This document shows, piece after piece, positions 11,543 to 22,738 of a stretch of 64,000 nt of DNA; the first letter of the stretch is position 1, and each line of letters opens with the position of its first letter. The stretch comes from Pseudomonas iridis (GTDB lineage: Bacteria > Pseudomonadota > Gammaproteobacteria > Pseudomonadales > Pseudomonadaceae). The notes beneath the pieces are model-generated. The model was not told the DNA's origin and searched no databases. It worked only from the letters and a program-made list of their open reading frames with translations. Location: contig NZ_JACXXO010000006.1 of assembly GCF_017980685.1 (NCBI RefSeq), positions 124,001 to 188,000 of the forward strand. Reading direction: 5' to 3'. The translations under genes and the position numbers were made by a program.

Positions 11543-11564
11543 CCTTCCCGGTCAAACGGGAAGG
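11543..11564 (+). other. Hairpin between atpB and atpE
   Basis: CCTTCCCG, loop GTCAAA and CGGGAAGG form a perfect 8-bp stem in the 133-bp atpB-atpE gap. No U-tract follows, so an mRNA processing or stability element setting the high atpE dosage is more likely than a terminator. Confidence 0.5.
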
Positions 11565-11636
11565 GGCTCTTCACAGGGCACCTGAAACGATTTGTTTTAC
11601 CGCTTTAATCTAAAAAACCTAAACCATACGACGTAA

Positions 11637-11909
<273 letters not shown>

Positions 11910-11968
11910 TTACCCGGATTCTTCCGAGTAATTTGATGTGATGGACAACGTAACTGCGAGGTGTTGGC

Positions 11969-12439
11969 GTGAACATTAATGCGACCCTGATTGGCCAGTC
12001 CGTTGCGTTCCTGATTTTTGTACTGTTCTGCATGAAGTATGTTTGGCCTCCGGTCATTGCTGCTCTGCACGAACGTCAAAAGAAGATCGCTGATGGTCTG
12101 GACGCTGCCAGCCGTGCAGCTCGCGACCTGGAGTTGGCCCAAGAAAAAGCGGGTCAGCAACTGCGCGAAGCGAAGGCTCAAGCAGCTGAAATCATCGAGC
12201 AAGCCAAGAAACGCGGTAACCAGATTGTCGAAGAGGCCGTTGAAAAGGCCCGTATCGACGCTGACCGTGTGAAGGTTCAGGCTCAAGCCGAGATCGAACA
12301 GGAACTGAACAGTGTCAAAGACAAGCTGCGCGCCCAAGTGGGTTTGCTGGCTGTCGGCGGCGCCGAGAAGATCCTGGGTGCCACAATCGATCAAAACGCG
12401 CACGCAGAGCTGGTTAACCAACTGGCTGCTGAAATCTAA
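11969..12439 (+). CDS. atpF: F1Fo ATP synthase subunit b
   Basis: Subunit b is the peripheral stalk linking subunit a to F1. The 156-residue protein has one N-terminal membrane helix (about residues 5-26) followed by a long charged helix rich in Ala, Glu, Lys and Gln that should form a dimeric coiled coil. The start is GTG 11969 with a GAGG upstream. Length and position in the operon are standard. Confidence 0.96.
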   Translation: MNINATLIGQSVAFLIFVLFCMKYVWPPVIAALHERQKKIADGLDAASRAARDLELAQEKAGQQLREAKAQAAEIIEQAKKRGNQIVEEAVEKARIDADRVKVQAQAEIEQELNSVKDKLRAQVGLLAVGGAEKILGATIDQNAHAELVNQLAAEI

Positions 12440-12451
12440 GCGAGGGCGATC

Positions 12452-12988
12452 ATGGCAGAACTGACCACGTTGGCCCGACCTTACGCTAAGGCGGCCTTCG
12501 AGCACGCTCAGGCCCACCAGCAACTGGCCAATTGGTCAGCCATGCTCGGCCTGGCTGCAGCGGTGTCGCAAGACGACACCATGCAGCGCGTGCTCAAGGC
12601 CCCGCGACTGACGAGCGCAGAAAAGGCCGCCACGTTTATTGACGTGTGCGGCGATAAGTTTGATGTGAAGGCACAGAACTTCATCAATGTCGTTGCCGAA
12701 AACGACCGTCTCCCGCTTCTGCCGGAGATAGCCGCTCTTTTCGACCTGTACAAGGCCGAGCAAGAGAAGTCGGTAGACGTTGAAGTGACCAGTGCTTTTG
12801 CATTGAACCAAGAACAGCAAGACAAACTCGCCAAGGTTCTCAGTGCACGACTCAACCGGGAAGTGCGCCTGCAAGTCGAGGAAGATAAAGCCCTTATTGG
12901 GGGTGTTGTCATCCGCGCCGGCGACCTGGTTATCGATGGCTCGATTCGCGGCAAAATCGCGAAACTTGCCGAAGCATTGAAATCTTGA
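12452..12988 (+). CDS. atpH: F1Fo ATP synthase subunit delta
   Basis: Subunit delta caps F1 and joins it to the b stalk. The 178-residue protein has the N-terminal helical bundle ([16 protein letters not shown]) and the C-terminal block [20 protein letters not shown] that is diagnostic for the family. It starts 12 bp after atpF and is followed by atpA after 21 bp. Confidence 0.97.
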   Translation: MAELTTLARPYAKAAFEHAQAHQQLANWSAMLGLAAAVSQDDTMQRVLKAPRLTSAEKAATFIDVCGDKFDVKAQNFINVVAENDRLPLLPEIAALFDLYKAEQEKSVDVEVTSAFALNQEQQDKLAKVLSARLNREVRLQVEEDKALIGGVVIRAGDLVIDGSIRGKIAKLAEALKS

Positions 12989-13009
12989 GTTTGAAGGGGC
13001 AGCAGAGCA

Positions 13010-14554
13010 ATGCAGCAACTCAATCCTTCCGAAATAAGTGAAATTATCAAGGGCCGCATCGATAAGCTCGATGTGACCTCCCAAGCCCGTAACGAAGGCA
13101 CTGTCGTCAGCGTATCTGACGGCATCGTGCGGATTCACGGTCTGGCCGACGTAATGTACGGCGAGATGATCGAGTTTCCGGGCGGCGTCTACGGTATGGC
13201 CCTCAACCTGGAGCAGGACTCCGTAGGTGCCGTTGTATTGGGCGCTTACCAGTCTCTTGCCGAAGGCATGAGCGCCAAGTGCACCGGCCGCATCCTTGAG
13301 GTTCCTGTTGGTAAGGAACTGCTGGGTCGCGTAGTCGACGCACTGGGTAACCCTGTTGATGGCAAGGGTCCACTGGGCAACACTCAGACCGACGCGGTCG
13401 AGAAAGTTGCTCCAGGCGTGATCTGGCGTAAGTCGGTAGACCAGCCTGTACAGACTGGCTACAAGGCTGTCGATGCCATGATTCCTGTCGGCCGTGGCCA
13501 GCGTGAGCTGATCATCGGTGACCGTCAGATCGGTAAAACCGCTCTGGCGATCGACGCGATCATCAATCAGAAAGACAGCGGCATTTTCTGCGTCTACGTA
13601 GCGATCGGTCAGAAACAATCGACCATCGCCAACGTGGTTCGCAAGCTGGAAGAGAACGGCGCCCTGGCCAACACGATCATCGTGGCTGCCAGTGCTTCGG
13701 AATCTCCTGCGCTGCAGTTCCTGGCACCGTACTCCGGTTGCACCATGGGTGAATTCTTCCGCGACCGCGGTGAAGACGCGCTGATCGTTTATGACGATCT
13801 GTCCAAGCAAGCAGTGGCTTACCGCCAGATTTCCCTGCTGCTGCGCCGTCCACCAGGCCGTGAAGCTTACCCAGGCGACGTGTTCTATCTCCACTCCCGT
13901 CTGCTGGAGCGCGCATCCCGCGTTTCGGAAGAATACGTAGAGAAGTTCACCAACGGCGCAGTGACCGGCAAAACCGGTTCCCTGACCGCACTGCCGATCA
14001 TCGAAACCCAGGCTGGCGACGTTTCCGCGTTCGTTCCGACCAACGTGATCTCGATCACCGACGGTCAGATCTTCCTGGAATCGGCCATGTTCAACTCGGG
14101 CATCCGCCCTGCAGTGAACGCCGGTGTTTCGGTATCCCGTGTGGGTGGTGCCGCTCAGACCAAGATCATCAAGAAGCTCTCCGGTGGTATCCGTACCGCT
14201 CTGGCTCAGTACCGTGAACTGGCGGCATTCGCCCAGTTCGCTTCTGACCTGGACGAAGCGACCCGTAAGCAACTTGAGCATGGTCAGCGCGTTACCGAGC
14301 TGATGAAGCAGAAGCAATACGCACCAATGTCGATCGCTGACATGGCGCTGTCGCTGTATGCCGCTGAGCGTGGGTTCCTGACTGACATTGAAATCGCCAA
14401 GATCGGCAGCTTCGAACAAGCGCTGATTGCTTACTTCAACCGCGATCACGCCGATTTGATGGCCAAGATCAACGTTAAAGGTGACTTCAATGACGAAATC
14501 GACGCTGGCATGAAAGCCGGTATCGAGAAGTTCAAGGCCACCCAAACCTGGTAA
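13010..14554 (+). CDS. atpA: F1Fo ATP synthase subunit alpha
   Basis: Alpha subunits alternate with beta in the F1 hexamer and carry non-catalytic nucleotide sites. The 514-residue protein has the N-terminal beta barrel, Walker [10 protein letters not shown] near residues 170-178, and the C-terminal alpha signature [13 protein letters not shown]. Full length and uninterrupted. Confidence 0.98.
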   Translation: MQQLNPSEISEIIKGRIDKLDVTSQARNEGTVVSVSDGIVRIHGLADVMYGEMIEFPGGVYGMALNLEQDSVGAVVLGAYQSLAEGMSAKCTGRILEVPVGKELLGRVVDALGNPVDGKGPLGNTQTDAVEKVAPGVIWRKSVDQPVQTGYKAVDAMIPVGRGQRELIIGDRQIGKTALAIDAIINQKDSGIFCVYVAIGQKQSTIANVVRKLEENGALANTIIVAASASESPALQFLAPYSGCTMGEFFRDRGEDALIVYDDLSKQAVAYRQISLLLRRPPGREAYPGDVFYLHSRLLERASRVSEEYVEKFTNGAVTGKTGSLTALPIIETQAGDVSAFVPTNVISITDGQIFLESAMFNSGIRPAVNAGVSVSRVGGAAQTKIIKKLSGGIRTALAQYRELAAFAQFASDLDEATRKQLEHGQRVTELMKQKQYAPMSIADMALSLYAAERGFLTDIEIAKIGSFEQALIAYFNRDHADLMAKINVKGDFNDEIDAGMKAGIEKFKATQTW

Positions 14555-14560
14555 GCCGCA

Positions 14561-14582
14561 GCGGGAGCCGCGAGGCTCCCGC
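14561..14582 (+). other. Hairpin between atpA and atpG
   Basis: GCGGGAGCC, loop GCGA and GGCTCCCGC form a very stable 9-bp stem seven bases after the atpA stop. No U-tract follows, so this looks like an intra-operon stability or attenuation element. Confidence 0.5.
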
Positions 14583-14604
14583 TTGCTAACCTGATAGGTG
14601 TTAC

Positions 14605-15465
14605 ATGGCAGGCGCAAAAGAGATTCGCAGTAAGATTGCGAGCATCAAAAGCACGCAAAAGATTACCAGCGCCATGGAAAAAGTGGCGGTCAGCAAAATG
14701 CGCAAGGCACAAATGCGCATGGCTGCTAGCCGTCCTTATGCGGAGCGTATCCGCCAGGTAATTGGGCATCTGGCCAACGCCAACCCGGAATACCGCCACC
14801 CGTTCATGATCGACCGCGAAATCAAGCGTGTTGGTTATGTTGTGGTGAGCAGTGACCGTGGTTTGTGCGGCGGCTTGAACACCAACCTGTTCAAGGCCCT
14901 GGTCAAGGACATGGCGGTAAACCGCGAAAACGGCGTCGAGATTGATCTGTGTGTCGTTGGTAGCAAGGGTGCGGCCTTTTTCCGTAACTTCGGCGGTAAC
15001 GTCGTTGCAGCTATCAGCCACCTGGGTGAAGAGCCGTCGATCAATGATCTGATCGGCAGCGTCAAGGTGATGCTGGATGCCTACCTGGACGGCCGTATTG
15101 ATCGCCTGTCCGTGGTGTCCAACAAGTTCATCAACACCATGACGCAGCAGCCTACCGTGGAGCAGTTGATTCCATTGGTGGCAACCCCGGATCAGGGTCT
15201 CAAGCACCACTGGGACTATCTCTACGAACCGGACGCCAAAGAGCTGCTTGATGGCTTGATGGTCCGTTACGTCGAGTCGCAGGTCTACCAGGCGGTGGTC
15301 GAGAACAACGCGGCTGAACAAGCTGCGCGGATGATCGCGATGAAGAACGCTACCGACAACGCCGGTGATTTGATCAGCGATTTGCAGCTGATCTACAACA
15401 AGGCGCGTCAGGCTGCGATCACCCAAGAGATCTCGGAAATCGTCGGCGGCGCTGCCGCGGTTTAA
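14605..15465 (+). CDS. atpG: F1Fo ATP synthase subunit gamma
   Basis: Gamma is the central rotating shaft of F1. The 286-residue protein has the N-terminal coiled-coil helix ([20 protein letters not shown]), the middle block [16 protein letters not shown] and the conserved C-terminal helix ([22 protein letters not shown]), the usual gamma layout. Confidence 0.97.
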   Translation: MAGAKEIRSKIASIKSTQKITSAMEKVAVSKMRKAQMRMAASRPYAERIRQVIGHLANANPEYRHPFMIDREIKRVGYVVVSSDRGLCGGLNTNLFKALVKDMAVNRENGVEIDLCVVGSKGAAFFRNFGGNVVAAISHLGEEPSINDLIGSVKVMLDAYLDGRIDRLSVVSNKFINTMTQQPTVEQLIPLVATPDQGLKHHWDYLYEPDAKELLDGLMVRYVESQVYQAVVENNAAEQAARMIAMKNATDNAGDLISDLQLIYNKARQAAITQEISEIVGGAAAV

Positions 15466-16872
<1,407 letters not shown>

Positions 16873-16917
16873 TCCCGGCGCCCGGCAACGGGCGCTCATT
16901 TAGGTTGAGGCAATCAG

Positions 16918-17343
16918 ATGGCTATGACAGTCCATTGCGATATCGTCAGCGCGGAAGGAGAAATCTTTTCCGGCCTGGTCGAGATGGTGATTGCGCACGG
17001 TGCACTGGGTGATCTTGGTATCGCTCTGGGTCACGCGCCGCTGATCACTAATCTGAAGCCAGGTCCGATCCGCCTGATCAAGCAAGGCGGGGAAGCCGAG
17101 GTGTTCTACATCTCCGGTGGTTTCCTCGAGGTTCAGCCGAACATGGTCAAGGTGCTTGCCGATACCGTGCAACGTGCCGCCGACCTGGATGAAGCTCAGG
17201 CTCAAGCAGCTCTCAAGGCTGCCGAGGCTGCCTTGCATGAGCGTGGCGCAGAGTTCGATTACGGCGCTGCGTCCGTACGTCTGGCCGAGGCTGCAGCTCA
17301 GCTGCGCACCGTCCAGCAGATCCGCAAAAAGTTTGGCGGTTAA
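16918..17343 (+). CDS. atpC: F1Fo ATP synthase subunit epsilon
   Basis: Epsilon couples the rotor to the c-ring and inhibits ATP hydrolysis. The 141-residue protein has the N-terminal beta sandwich ([32 protein letters not shown]) and a C-terminal helical hairpin ending IRKKFGG. An internal ATG at 16924 is an alternative start. It is the last gene of the operon and a terminator follows. Confidence 0.96.
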   Translation: MAMTVHCDIVSAEGEIFSGLVEMVIAHGALGDLGIALGHAPLITNLKPGPIRLIKQGGEAEVFYISGGFLEVQPNMVKVLADTVQRAADLDEAQAQAALKAAEAALHERGAEFDYGAASVRLAEAAAQLRTVQQIRKKFGG

Positions 17344-17371
17344 TCCGTCATCCGCTTGTTGTGCGATTGAT

Positions 17372-17402
17372 AAAAAAGGGTAGCCTCGGCTACCCTTTTT
17401 TC
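17372..17402 (+). terminator. Terminator after the atp operon
   Basis: AAAAAAGGGTAGCC, a short loop and GGCTACCCTTTTTT form a strong, bidirectional-looking hairpin between atpC and glmU. Confidence 0.88.
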
Positions 17403-17460
17403 TTTTCTGAATTCTAGAACCCCGGTCGCAGTTGCTGACCTCCAGGATTGGTAGCCAGTC

Positions 17461-18828
17461 ATGTCTCTCGAAATCGTCATCCTCGCAGCCGGTCAAGGCA
17501 CTCGCATGCGCTCGGCTCTGCCGAAAGTGCTGCACCCGATTGCCGGTAATTCCATGTTGGGCCATGTTATCCACAGCGCCCGGCAACTCGACCCGCAGCG
17601 CATCCACGTGGTAATCGGCCACGGTGCCGACGTGGTGCGCGAGCGTCTGGCGGCCGACGATCTGAACTTCGTGTTGCAGGACAAGCAACTGGGCACTGGT
17701 CACGCAACGGCCCAAGCCGTGCCATTCATTACTGCCGACACTGTGCTGATTCTTTACGGTGATGTGCCGTTGATCGAAGTCGAAACCCTGCAACGCCTGC
17801 TCAAGCATGTCGTTCCAGGGCAGATGGGTTTGCTGACCGTGGAGCTCGACGATCCAACGGGCTACGGCCGCATTGTTCGCAACGCTGACGGCAAGGTTGC
17901 CGCCATCGTCGAGCACAAAGATGCCAGCGAAGCGCAGCGCGCGATCACCGAAGGCAACACTGGCATTCTCGCAGTGCCGGCCAATCGGCTGGCTGACTGG
18001 ATGAGCCGACTCTCGAACAACAACGCACAGGGCGAGTATTACCTGACCGACGTGATCGAAATGGCCGTCAGCGATGGTCTGGTGGTTGCCACCGAGCAAC
18101 CGCTGGATCCGATGGAAGTGCAGGGCGCCAACGACCGTAAACAACTCGCCGAACTGGAGCGTCATTACCAGCTGCGCGCCGGTCGTCGTCTGATGGCTCA
18201 AGGCGTGACCCTGCGTGATCCGGCCCGGTTCGACGTACGCGGAGAGGTCACGGTGGGTCGCGATGTGCTGATCGACGTTAACGTGATCCTCGAGGGCAAT
18301 GTTGTAATCGAAGACGACGTGGTCATCGGCCCGAACTGTGTGATCAAGGACAGTACCCTGCGCAAAGGAGTGGTGATCAAGGCCAACAGCCACATCGAAG
18401 GTGCAATTCTCGGCGAAGGCAGTGATGCCGGTCCGTTTGCTCGTCTGCGACCGGGCACTGTGCTCGAAGCGCGGGCGCATGTGGGTAACTTTGTCGAATT
18501 GAAAAATGCCCACATGGGCGAAGGCGCCAAGGCAGGTCATTTGACTTACCTGGGCGATGCCGAGATTGGCGCACGCACCAACATCGGTGCTGGCACCATC
18601 ACCTGCAACTATGACGGCGCCAACAAGTGGAAAACCGTGTTGGGCGCGGACGTGTTCATCGGCTCCAACAACTCATTGGTGGCGCCTGTGGATATCTCCA
18701 ATGGTGCGACCACTGCAGCGGGTTCTACGATTACGCAGAATGTGGATAACGCTCAGTTGGCAGTAGGCCGCGCACGACAGAAGAACATTGACGGCTGGAA
18801 GCGGCCGGAGAAGATCAAAAAGGACTGA
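17461..18828 (+). CDS. glmU: Bifunctional UDP-N-acetylglucosamine pyrophosphorylase / glucosamine-1-phosphate N-acetyltransferase
   Basis: GlmU makes UDP-GlcNAc for peptidoglycan and LPS. The 455-residue protein has the N-terminal uridylyltransferase domain with [18 protein letters not shown] (residues 7-24) and a C-terminal left-handed beta-helix acetyltransferase of hexapeptide repeats (from about residue 250), including [20 protein letters not shown]. Two exact DnaA boxes lie within the gene and a third starts two bases after the stop. Confidence 0.97.
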   Translation: MSLEIVILAAGQGTRMRSALPKVLHPIAGNSMLGHVIHSARQLDPQRIHVVIGHGADVVRERLAADDLNFVLQDKQLGTGHATAQAVPFITADTVLILYGDVPLIEVETLQRLLKHVVPGQMGLLTVELDDPTGYGRIVRNADGKVAAIVEHKDASEAQRAITEGNTGILAVPANRLADWMSRLSNNNAQGEYYLTDVIEMAVSDGLVVATEQPLDPMEVQGANDRKQLAELERHYQLRAGRRLMAQGVTLRDPARFDVRGEVTVGRDVLIDVNVILEGNVVIEDDVVIGPNCVIKDSTLRKGVVIKANSHIEGAILGEGSDAGPFARLRPGTVLEARAHVGNFVELKNAHMGEGAKAGHLTYLGDAEIGARTNIGAGTITCNYDGANKWKTVLGADVFIGSNNSLVAPVDISNGATTAAGSTITQNVDNAQLAVGRARQKNIDGWKRPEKIKKD

Positions 18829-18857
18829 GTTATCCACAGTCATTTTGAGATCACGAG

Positions 18858-18911
18858 ATCGCAGCCTTTGGCAGCTCCTGTATGGGACTGCTGAGGACTG
18901 CGATTTTTTTT
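18858..18911 (+). terminator. Terminator after glmU
   Basis: ATCGCAG (18858-18864) pairs with CTGCGAT (18898-18904) around a branched loop and is followed by a T-run, separating glmU from glmR. Confidence 0.7.
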
Positions 18912-18991
18912 GTTTGCCGGGTTGACGATTTGTGGTCAATAGGTTTTGATTGCTTCCGTTATCTTTCGAATCGAAACTTAAGCCAATCGCC

Positions 18992-19768
18992 ATGTCGAAA
19001 CGCAACACGCCTCAACGCCGCCATAACATTCTCGCCTTGCTCAACAAGCAGGGAGAGGTGAGTGTGGACGAATTGGCCAAGCGCTTCGAAACCTCAGAAG
19101 TTACGATCCGTAAGGACCTGGCTGCGCTGGAGAGCCACGGTTTGTTGCTGCGCCGCTACGGTGGAGCGATCACCATGCCTCAGGAACTTGTCGCGGAAAC
19201 TGCGCAGAGCGTTTCCAAGTACAAGCAGGCAATCGCCCGCGCGGCGGTAAAACGCATCCGCGAGCATGCGCGCATCATCATCGACAGTGGCAGCACTACC
19301 GCCGCGATGATCCCTGAACTGGGTCAGCAACCGGGTCTGGTGGTGATGACCAACTCTCTGCACGTCGCCAACGCTTTAAGTGAACTTGAGCACGAACCGG
19401 TGTTGTTGATGACCGGCGGCACTTGGGATCCGCACTCGGAGTCCTTCCAGGGCCAGGTGGCCGAGCAAGTACTACGCTCTTACGACTTTGATCAATTGTT
19501 TATCGGTGCCGATGGCATCGATCTGGCGCGCGGTACGACCACGTTCAACGAACTGCTCGGCCTGAGCCGGGTCATGGCTGAAGTGACGCGTGAAGTGATC
19601 GTGATGGTCGAGGCCGACAAGATCGGTCGCAAGATTCCCAACCTGGAACTGCCCTGGAGCAGCGTCCATACCCTCATTACCGATGATCGCCTGCCTGTAG
19701 ATGCACGCGATCAGATTCAGGCCCGCGGTATCACCGTGATTTGCGCGGCTGTCAGTCAGGAGAAATAA
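18992..19768 (+). CDS. glmR: DeoR-family transcriptional regulator GlmR
   Basis: The 258-residue protein is a DeoR/GlpR-type regulator. The N-terminal winged helix ([36 protein letters not shown]) is followed by a sugar-phosphate-sensing domain with [16 protein letters not shown] and [18 protein letters not shown]. Its place 2 bp before glmS matches Pseudomonas GlmR, which has been linked to glmS control. I use ATG 18992 ([10 protein letters not shown]); the longer in-frame start at 18950 is unconserved. Confidence 0.92.
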   Translation: MSKRNTPQRRHNILALLNKQGEVSVDELAKRFETSEVTIRKDLAALESHGLLLRRYGGAITMPQELVAETAQSVSKYKQAIARAAVKRIREHARIIIDSGSTTAAMIPELGQQPGLVVMTNSLHVANALSELEHEPVLLMTGGTWDPHSESFQGQVAEQVLRSYDFDQLFIGADGIDLARGTTTFNELLGLSRVMAEVTREVIVMVEADKIGRKIPNLELPWSSVHTLITDDRLPVDARDQIQARGITVICAAVSQEK

Positions 19769-19770
19769 GC

Positions 19771-21603
19771 ATGTGTGGAATTGTCGGCGCAGTTGCAGAA
19801 CGTAATATCACCGCCATCCTGCTCGAAGGTCTTAAGCGCCTCGAATACCGCGGCTATGACAGCGCTGGCGTGGCGGTGTACACCAATGAGCAAACCCTCG
19901 AGCGCATGCGCCGTCCGGGCAAAGTCAGCGAACTGGAAGTTGCGCTGGCCGAACACCCGCTGGTTGGCCGCCTCGGTATTGCGCACACCCGTTGGGCAAC
20001 CCACGGCGCCCCGTGCGAGCGCAACGCTCACCCGCATTTCTCCGGCGACATCGCGGTGGTGCACAACGGCATCATCGAAAACCACGAAGCCCTGCGTGAA
20101 CAACTGAAAGCACTGGGGTACGTGTTTACTTCGGATACCGATACCGAAGTCATCGCTCACCTGCTGAATCACAAACTCAAGGATCAGCCAGATCTGACTG
20201 TCGCCCTCAAGGCTACCGTCAAGGAACTGCACGGTGCATACGGTCTGGCCGTAATCAATGGCAAACAACCGGATCGTCTGGTTGCCGCGCGTAGTGGCAG
20301 TCCATTGGTGATTGGTCTGGGTCTGGGTGAGAACTTCCTCGCCTCCGATCAACTGGCTCTGCGTCAGGTTACTGACCGCTTCATGTACCTGGAAGAAGGC
20401 GATATTGCCGAAATTCGCCGCGATAACGTGCAGATCTGGGATGTGAGCGGAGCCGCTGTCGAGCGCCAGACCGTTCAGTACACCGACGGCGCCGAAGCTG
20501 CCGAAAAAGGTGAATTTCGCCACTACATGCTCAAGGAAATCCACGAGCAACCGACTGTGGTGCAGCGTACGCTGGAAGGTCGCCTGAGCAACAACCAAGT
20601 GCTGGTGCAAGCTTTCGGCCCACAAGCGGCAGAGCTGTTCGCCAAGGTGCGTAACGTACAGATCGTTGCCTGCGGCACCAGTTATCACGCCGGCATGGTT
20701 GCCCGGTACTGGCTCGAAGAGCTGGCCGGGATCCCGTGCCAGGTCGAAGTTGCCAGCGAATTCCGCTACCGCAAAGTGGTGGTGCAGCCGGATACATTGT
20801 TCGTCACCATCTCGCAGTCCGGCGAAACTGCCGACACCCTGGCCGCATTGCGCAACGCCAAGGAGCTTGGCTTCCTCGCCAGTCTGGCGATCTGCAACGT
20901 TGGTATCAGCTCGCTGGTGCGCGAATCCGACATGACTTTGCTGACACAGGCCGGTCGCGAAATCGGCGTTGCGTCGACCAAAGCGTTTACCACGCAACTG
21001 GTCGGTCTGCTATTGCTGACCCTATCCCTTGGCCAAGTGCGCGGGAGTCTGGCGGCGGGTGTTGAAGCAACGCTGGTGGAAGAACTGCGTCGCCTGCCGA
21101 CTCGTTTAGGCGAAGCGCTGGCGATGGACAGCACCATCGAAAAAGTCGCCGAGCTGTTCGCCGAGAAGAACCACACACTGTTCCTCGGTCGCGGCGCGCA
21201 ATTCCCGGTAGCGATGGAAGGTGCCTTGAAACTCAAGGAAATCTCCTACATCCACGCCGAAGCCTACCCGGCCGGCGAACTGAAACACGGCCCGCTCGCG
21301 CTTGTGGATAACGATATGCCGGTGGTCACCGTCGCGCCGAACAACGAACTGCTGGAGAAGCTCAAGTCCAACCTGCAGGAAGTCCGCGCACGCGGCGGCG
21401 AACTGATCGTCTTTGCTGATGAGAAGGCCGGGATGGCCAATGGCGAAGGCACCCACGTGATACAGATGCCGCACATCCACGACATTCTCTCGCCGATCCT
21501 CTACACCATCCCGCTGCAGTTGCTGTCCTATTACGTCGCTGTGCTGAAGGGCACGGACGTTGACCAGCCACGGAATCTGGCGAAGTCGGTGACGGTGGAA
21601 TAA
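19771..21603 (+). CDS. glmS: Glutamine--fructose-6-phosphate aminotransferase
   Basis: GlmS converts fructose-6-phosphate and glutamine to glucosamine-6-phosphate, the first step to UDP-GlcNAc. The 610-residue protein begins [13 protein letters not shown], with Cys2 as the glutaminase nucleophile. It has two SIS isomerase domains ([18 protein letters not shown]) and the conserved C-terminus ending NLAKSVTVE. This last stretch is the TnsD recognition region of attTn7 in other bacteria, and a Tn7-like element begins 16 bp after the stop. Exact DnaA box at 21303. Confidence 0.98.
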   Translation: MCGIVGAVAERNITAILLEGLKRLEYRGYDSAGVAVYTNEQTLERMRRPGKVSELEVALAEHPLVGRLGIAHTRWATHGAPCERNAHPHFSGDIAVVHNGIIENHEALREQLKALGYVFTSDTDTEVIAHLLNHKLKDQPDLTVALKATVKELHGAYGLAVINGKQPDRLVAARSGSPLVIGLGLGENFLASDQLALRQVTDRFMYLEEGDIAEIRRDNVQIWDVSGAAVERQTVQYTDGAEAAEKGEFRHYMLKEIHEQPTVVQRTLEGRLSNNQVLVQAFGPQAAELFAKVRNVQIVACGTSYHAGMVARYWLEELAGIPCQVEVASEFRYRKVVVQPDTLFVTISQSGETADTLAALRNAKELGFLASLAICNVGISSLVRESDMTLLTQAGREIGVASTKAFTTQLVGLLLLTLSLGQVRGSLAAGVEATLVEELRRLPTRLGEALAMDSTIEKVAELFAEKNHTLFLGRGAQFPVAMEGALKLKEISYIHAEAYPAGELKHGPLALVDNDMPVVTVAPNNELLEKLKSNLQEVRARGGELIVFADEKAGMANGEGTHVIQMPHIHDILSPILYTIPLQLLSYYVAVLKGTDVDQPRNLAKSVTVE

Positions 21604-21613
21604 GTTATCCACA

Positions 21614-21618
21614 ATTGA
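21614..21618 (+). other. Presumed target-site duplication next to the transposon end
   Basis: Tn7 elements duplicate 5 bp. The five bases before the terminal TGTGGACG are ATTGA. This can be confirmed only if the same five bases flank the far end, which is outside the window. Confidence 0.4.
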
Positions 21619-21697
21619 TGTGGACGATGGTTTTTAACAATAAAGATTGACACAAAACAATAAAGTTTGACACTGGCGAACATAGATTGACACAAGG
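21619..21697 (+). repeat. Transposon end with three TnsB-type binding repeats
   Basis: The terminal TGTGGACG differs by one base from the Tn7 terminus TGTGGGCG. Three repeats follow: AACAATAAAGATTGACAC (from 21636), AACAATAAAGTTTGACAC (from 21656) and AACATAGATTGACAC (from 21679). They resemble the Tn7 TnsB site core ACAATAAAGTC. Confidence 0.82.
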
Positions 21698-21700
21698 CTC

Positions 21701-21724
21701 AAACCCCGTATCTACGGGGGTTTT
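21701..21724 (+). terminator. Terminator just inside the transposon end
   Basis: AAACCCCGTA, loop TC and TACGGGGGTTTT form a hairpin with a T-run on the plus strand. It would stop glmS read-through before tnsA. Confidence 0.75.
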
Positions 21725-21883
21725 CCTTTCCAGGCTTTCCCTTTGGTCTGGAATCATCGCTTCAACTTTCAGCGGGTGTAGTCTAGAAAACGTTTTGTAT
21801 ACGGCCGCTTTGCCGGTCGTGTCCTTCTACGACTTTTTCTCGGCGCGAGGTGAAGCGGTCCGCATCGACTGAGGAGGCGTGGG

Positions 21884-22738
21884 TTGCGAGGTCGTAAGTT
21901 TGCATCACAGCAGGACATTGAACGGCACATTGCAAATGGATTTGGCGAAGGCGCCGGGGCAAGCTACGTGCCTTGGCTGCGGGTACAAGATGTCCCGTCG
22001 ATAGGTCGTTCGCACAAGATTCAAGGCGTGAAGATCGAGAGGATTCATCACCTCCTGTCAGATCTCGAGCGTTCGTACTTCCTTGTGTGTGAATTTTCTG
22101 AAGACGTCGTGGATATACGGGAGCAATACCCTTTACTACTCACAGAGCGTGCGCAAGCGATAGCGTCGGCGATCGATGTACGCTATCCAAGATACCCTAG
22201 AACAACACTGCCTTATGTGATGACAACAGACTTCCTGTTAACTGTTAAGGACCCGAGCGGAAACTTCAAATCGGTAGCTAGGACGGTGAAGTATCGTTCC
22301 GATTTAATTGGCAATGGAAGTAAAAGAACGCTTGAAAAACTTGAAATTGAAAAGCGTTTTTGGGAAAGCCAAGGTGTTGATTGGAAAATCGTAACAGACG
22401 AGTTTTTTACACGAGATTTGATTAAAAATCTTGGACTAATCAGGAGGTACTCGAAGCTCTCTCGTGATTTAATGAAAGCGCCGTTGCATTCGAGTTTTAT
22501 CGAGTGCCTTGTAAACAGCCGGGAATATTCGTGGACCTTGGCCACCTGTCTAAGAAAAATAGCATCACTTCTGTCCATTTCCTATATAGACGCTCAAGCA
22601 ATTTTCTTTCATCTGGTTTGGAACAAGATACTGAAAATCGATTTGGTTAACACTCCTCTCCACCTTACTGGTCTAGTTCCTGGCTTCGAAGTTTCACCGG
22701 GCCCTGTCCAAGTATCGTTGAAGGAGAAATTATCATGA
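21884..22738 (+). CDS. tnsA: Tn7-like transposase endonuclease subunit TnsA
   Basis: TnsA is the restriction-endonuclease-like subunit that cuts the 5' strands so that Tn7 moves by cut and paste. The 284-residue protein shares with Tn7 TnsA the blocks YVPWLRVQDVPSIGRSHK, HHLLSDLE and VVDIREQYPLL. The active site aligns as E62, D116 (MTTDFL) and K136 (RTVK). The Tn7 Q130 position is T134 here. TLEKLEIEKRFWESQGVDWK follows, as in Tn7. The start is TTG 21884, set by GAGGAGG six bases upstream. It overlaps tnsB by ATGA. Confidence 0.93.
   Translation: MRGRKFASQQDIERHIANGFGEGAGASYVPWLRVQDVPSIGRSHKIQGVKIERIHHLLSDLERSYFLVCEFSEDVVDIREQYPLLLTERAQAIASAIDVRYPRYPRTTLPYVMTTDFLLTVKDPSGNFKSVARTVKYRSDLIGNGSKRTLEKLEIEKRFWESQGVDWKIVTDEFFTRDLIKNLGLIRRYSKLSRDLMKAPLHSSFIECLVNSREYSWTLATCLRKIASLLSISYIDAQAIFFHLVWNKILKIDLVNTPLHLTGLVPGFEVSPGPVQVSLKEKLS

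Noticed and set aside
17604..17616. CCACGTGG core in glmU resembling the centre of a parS site
   Set aside because: The flanks do not match the TGTTCCACGTGGAACA consensus; only the central eight bases agree.
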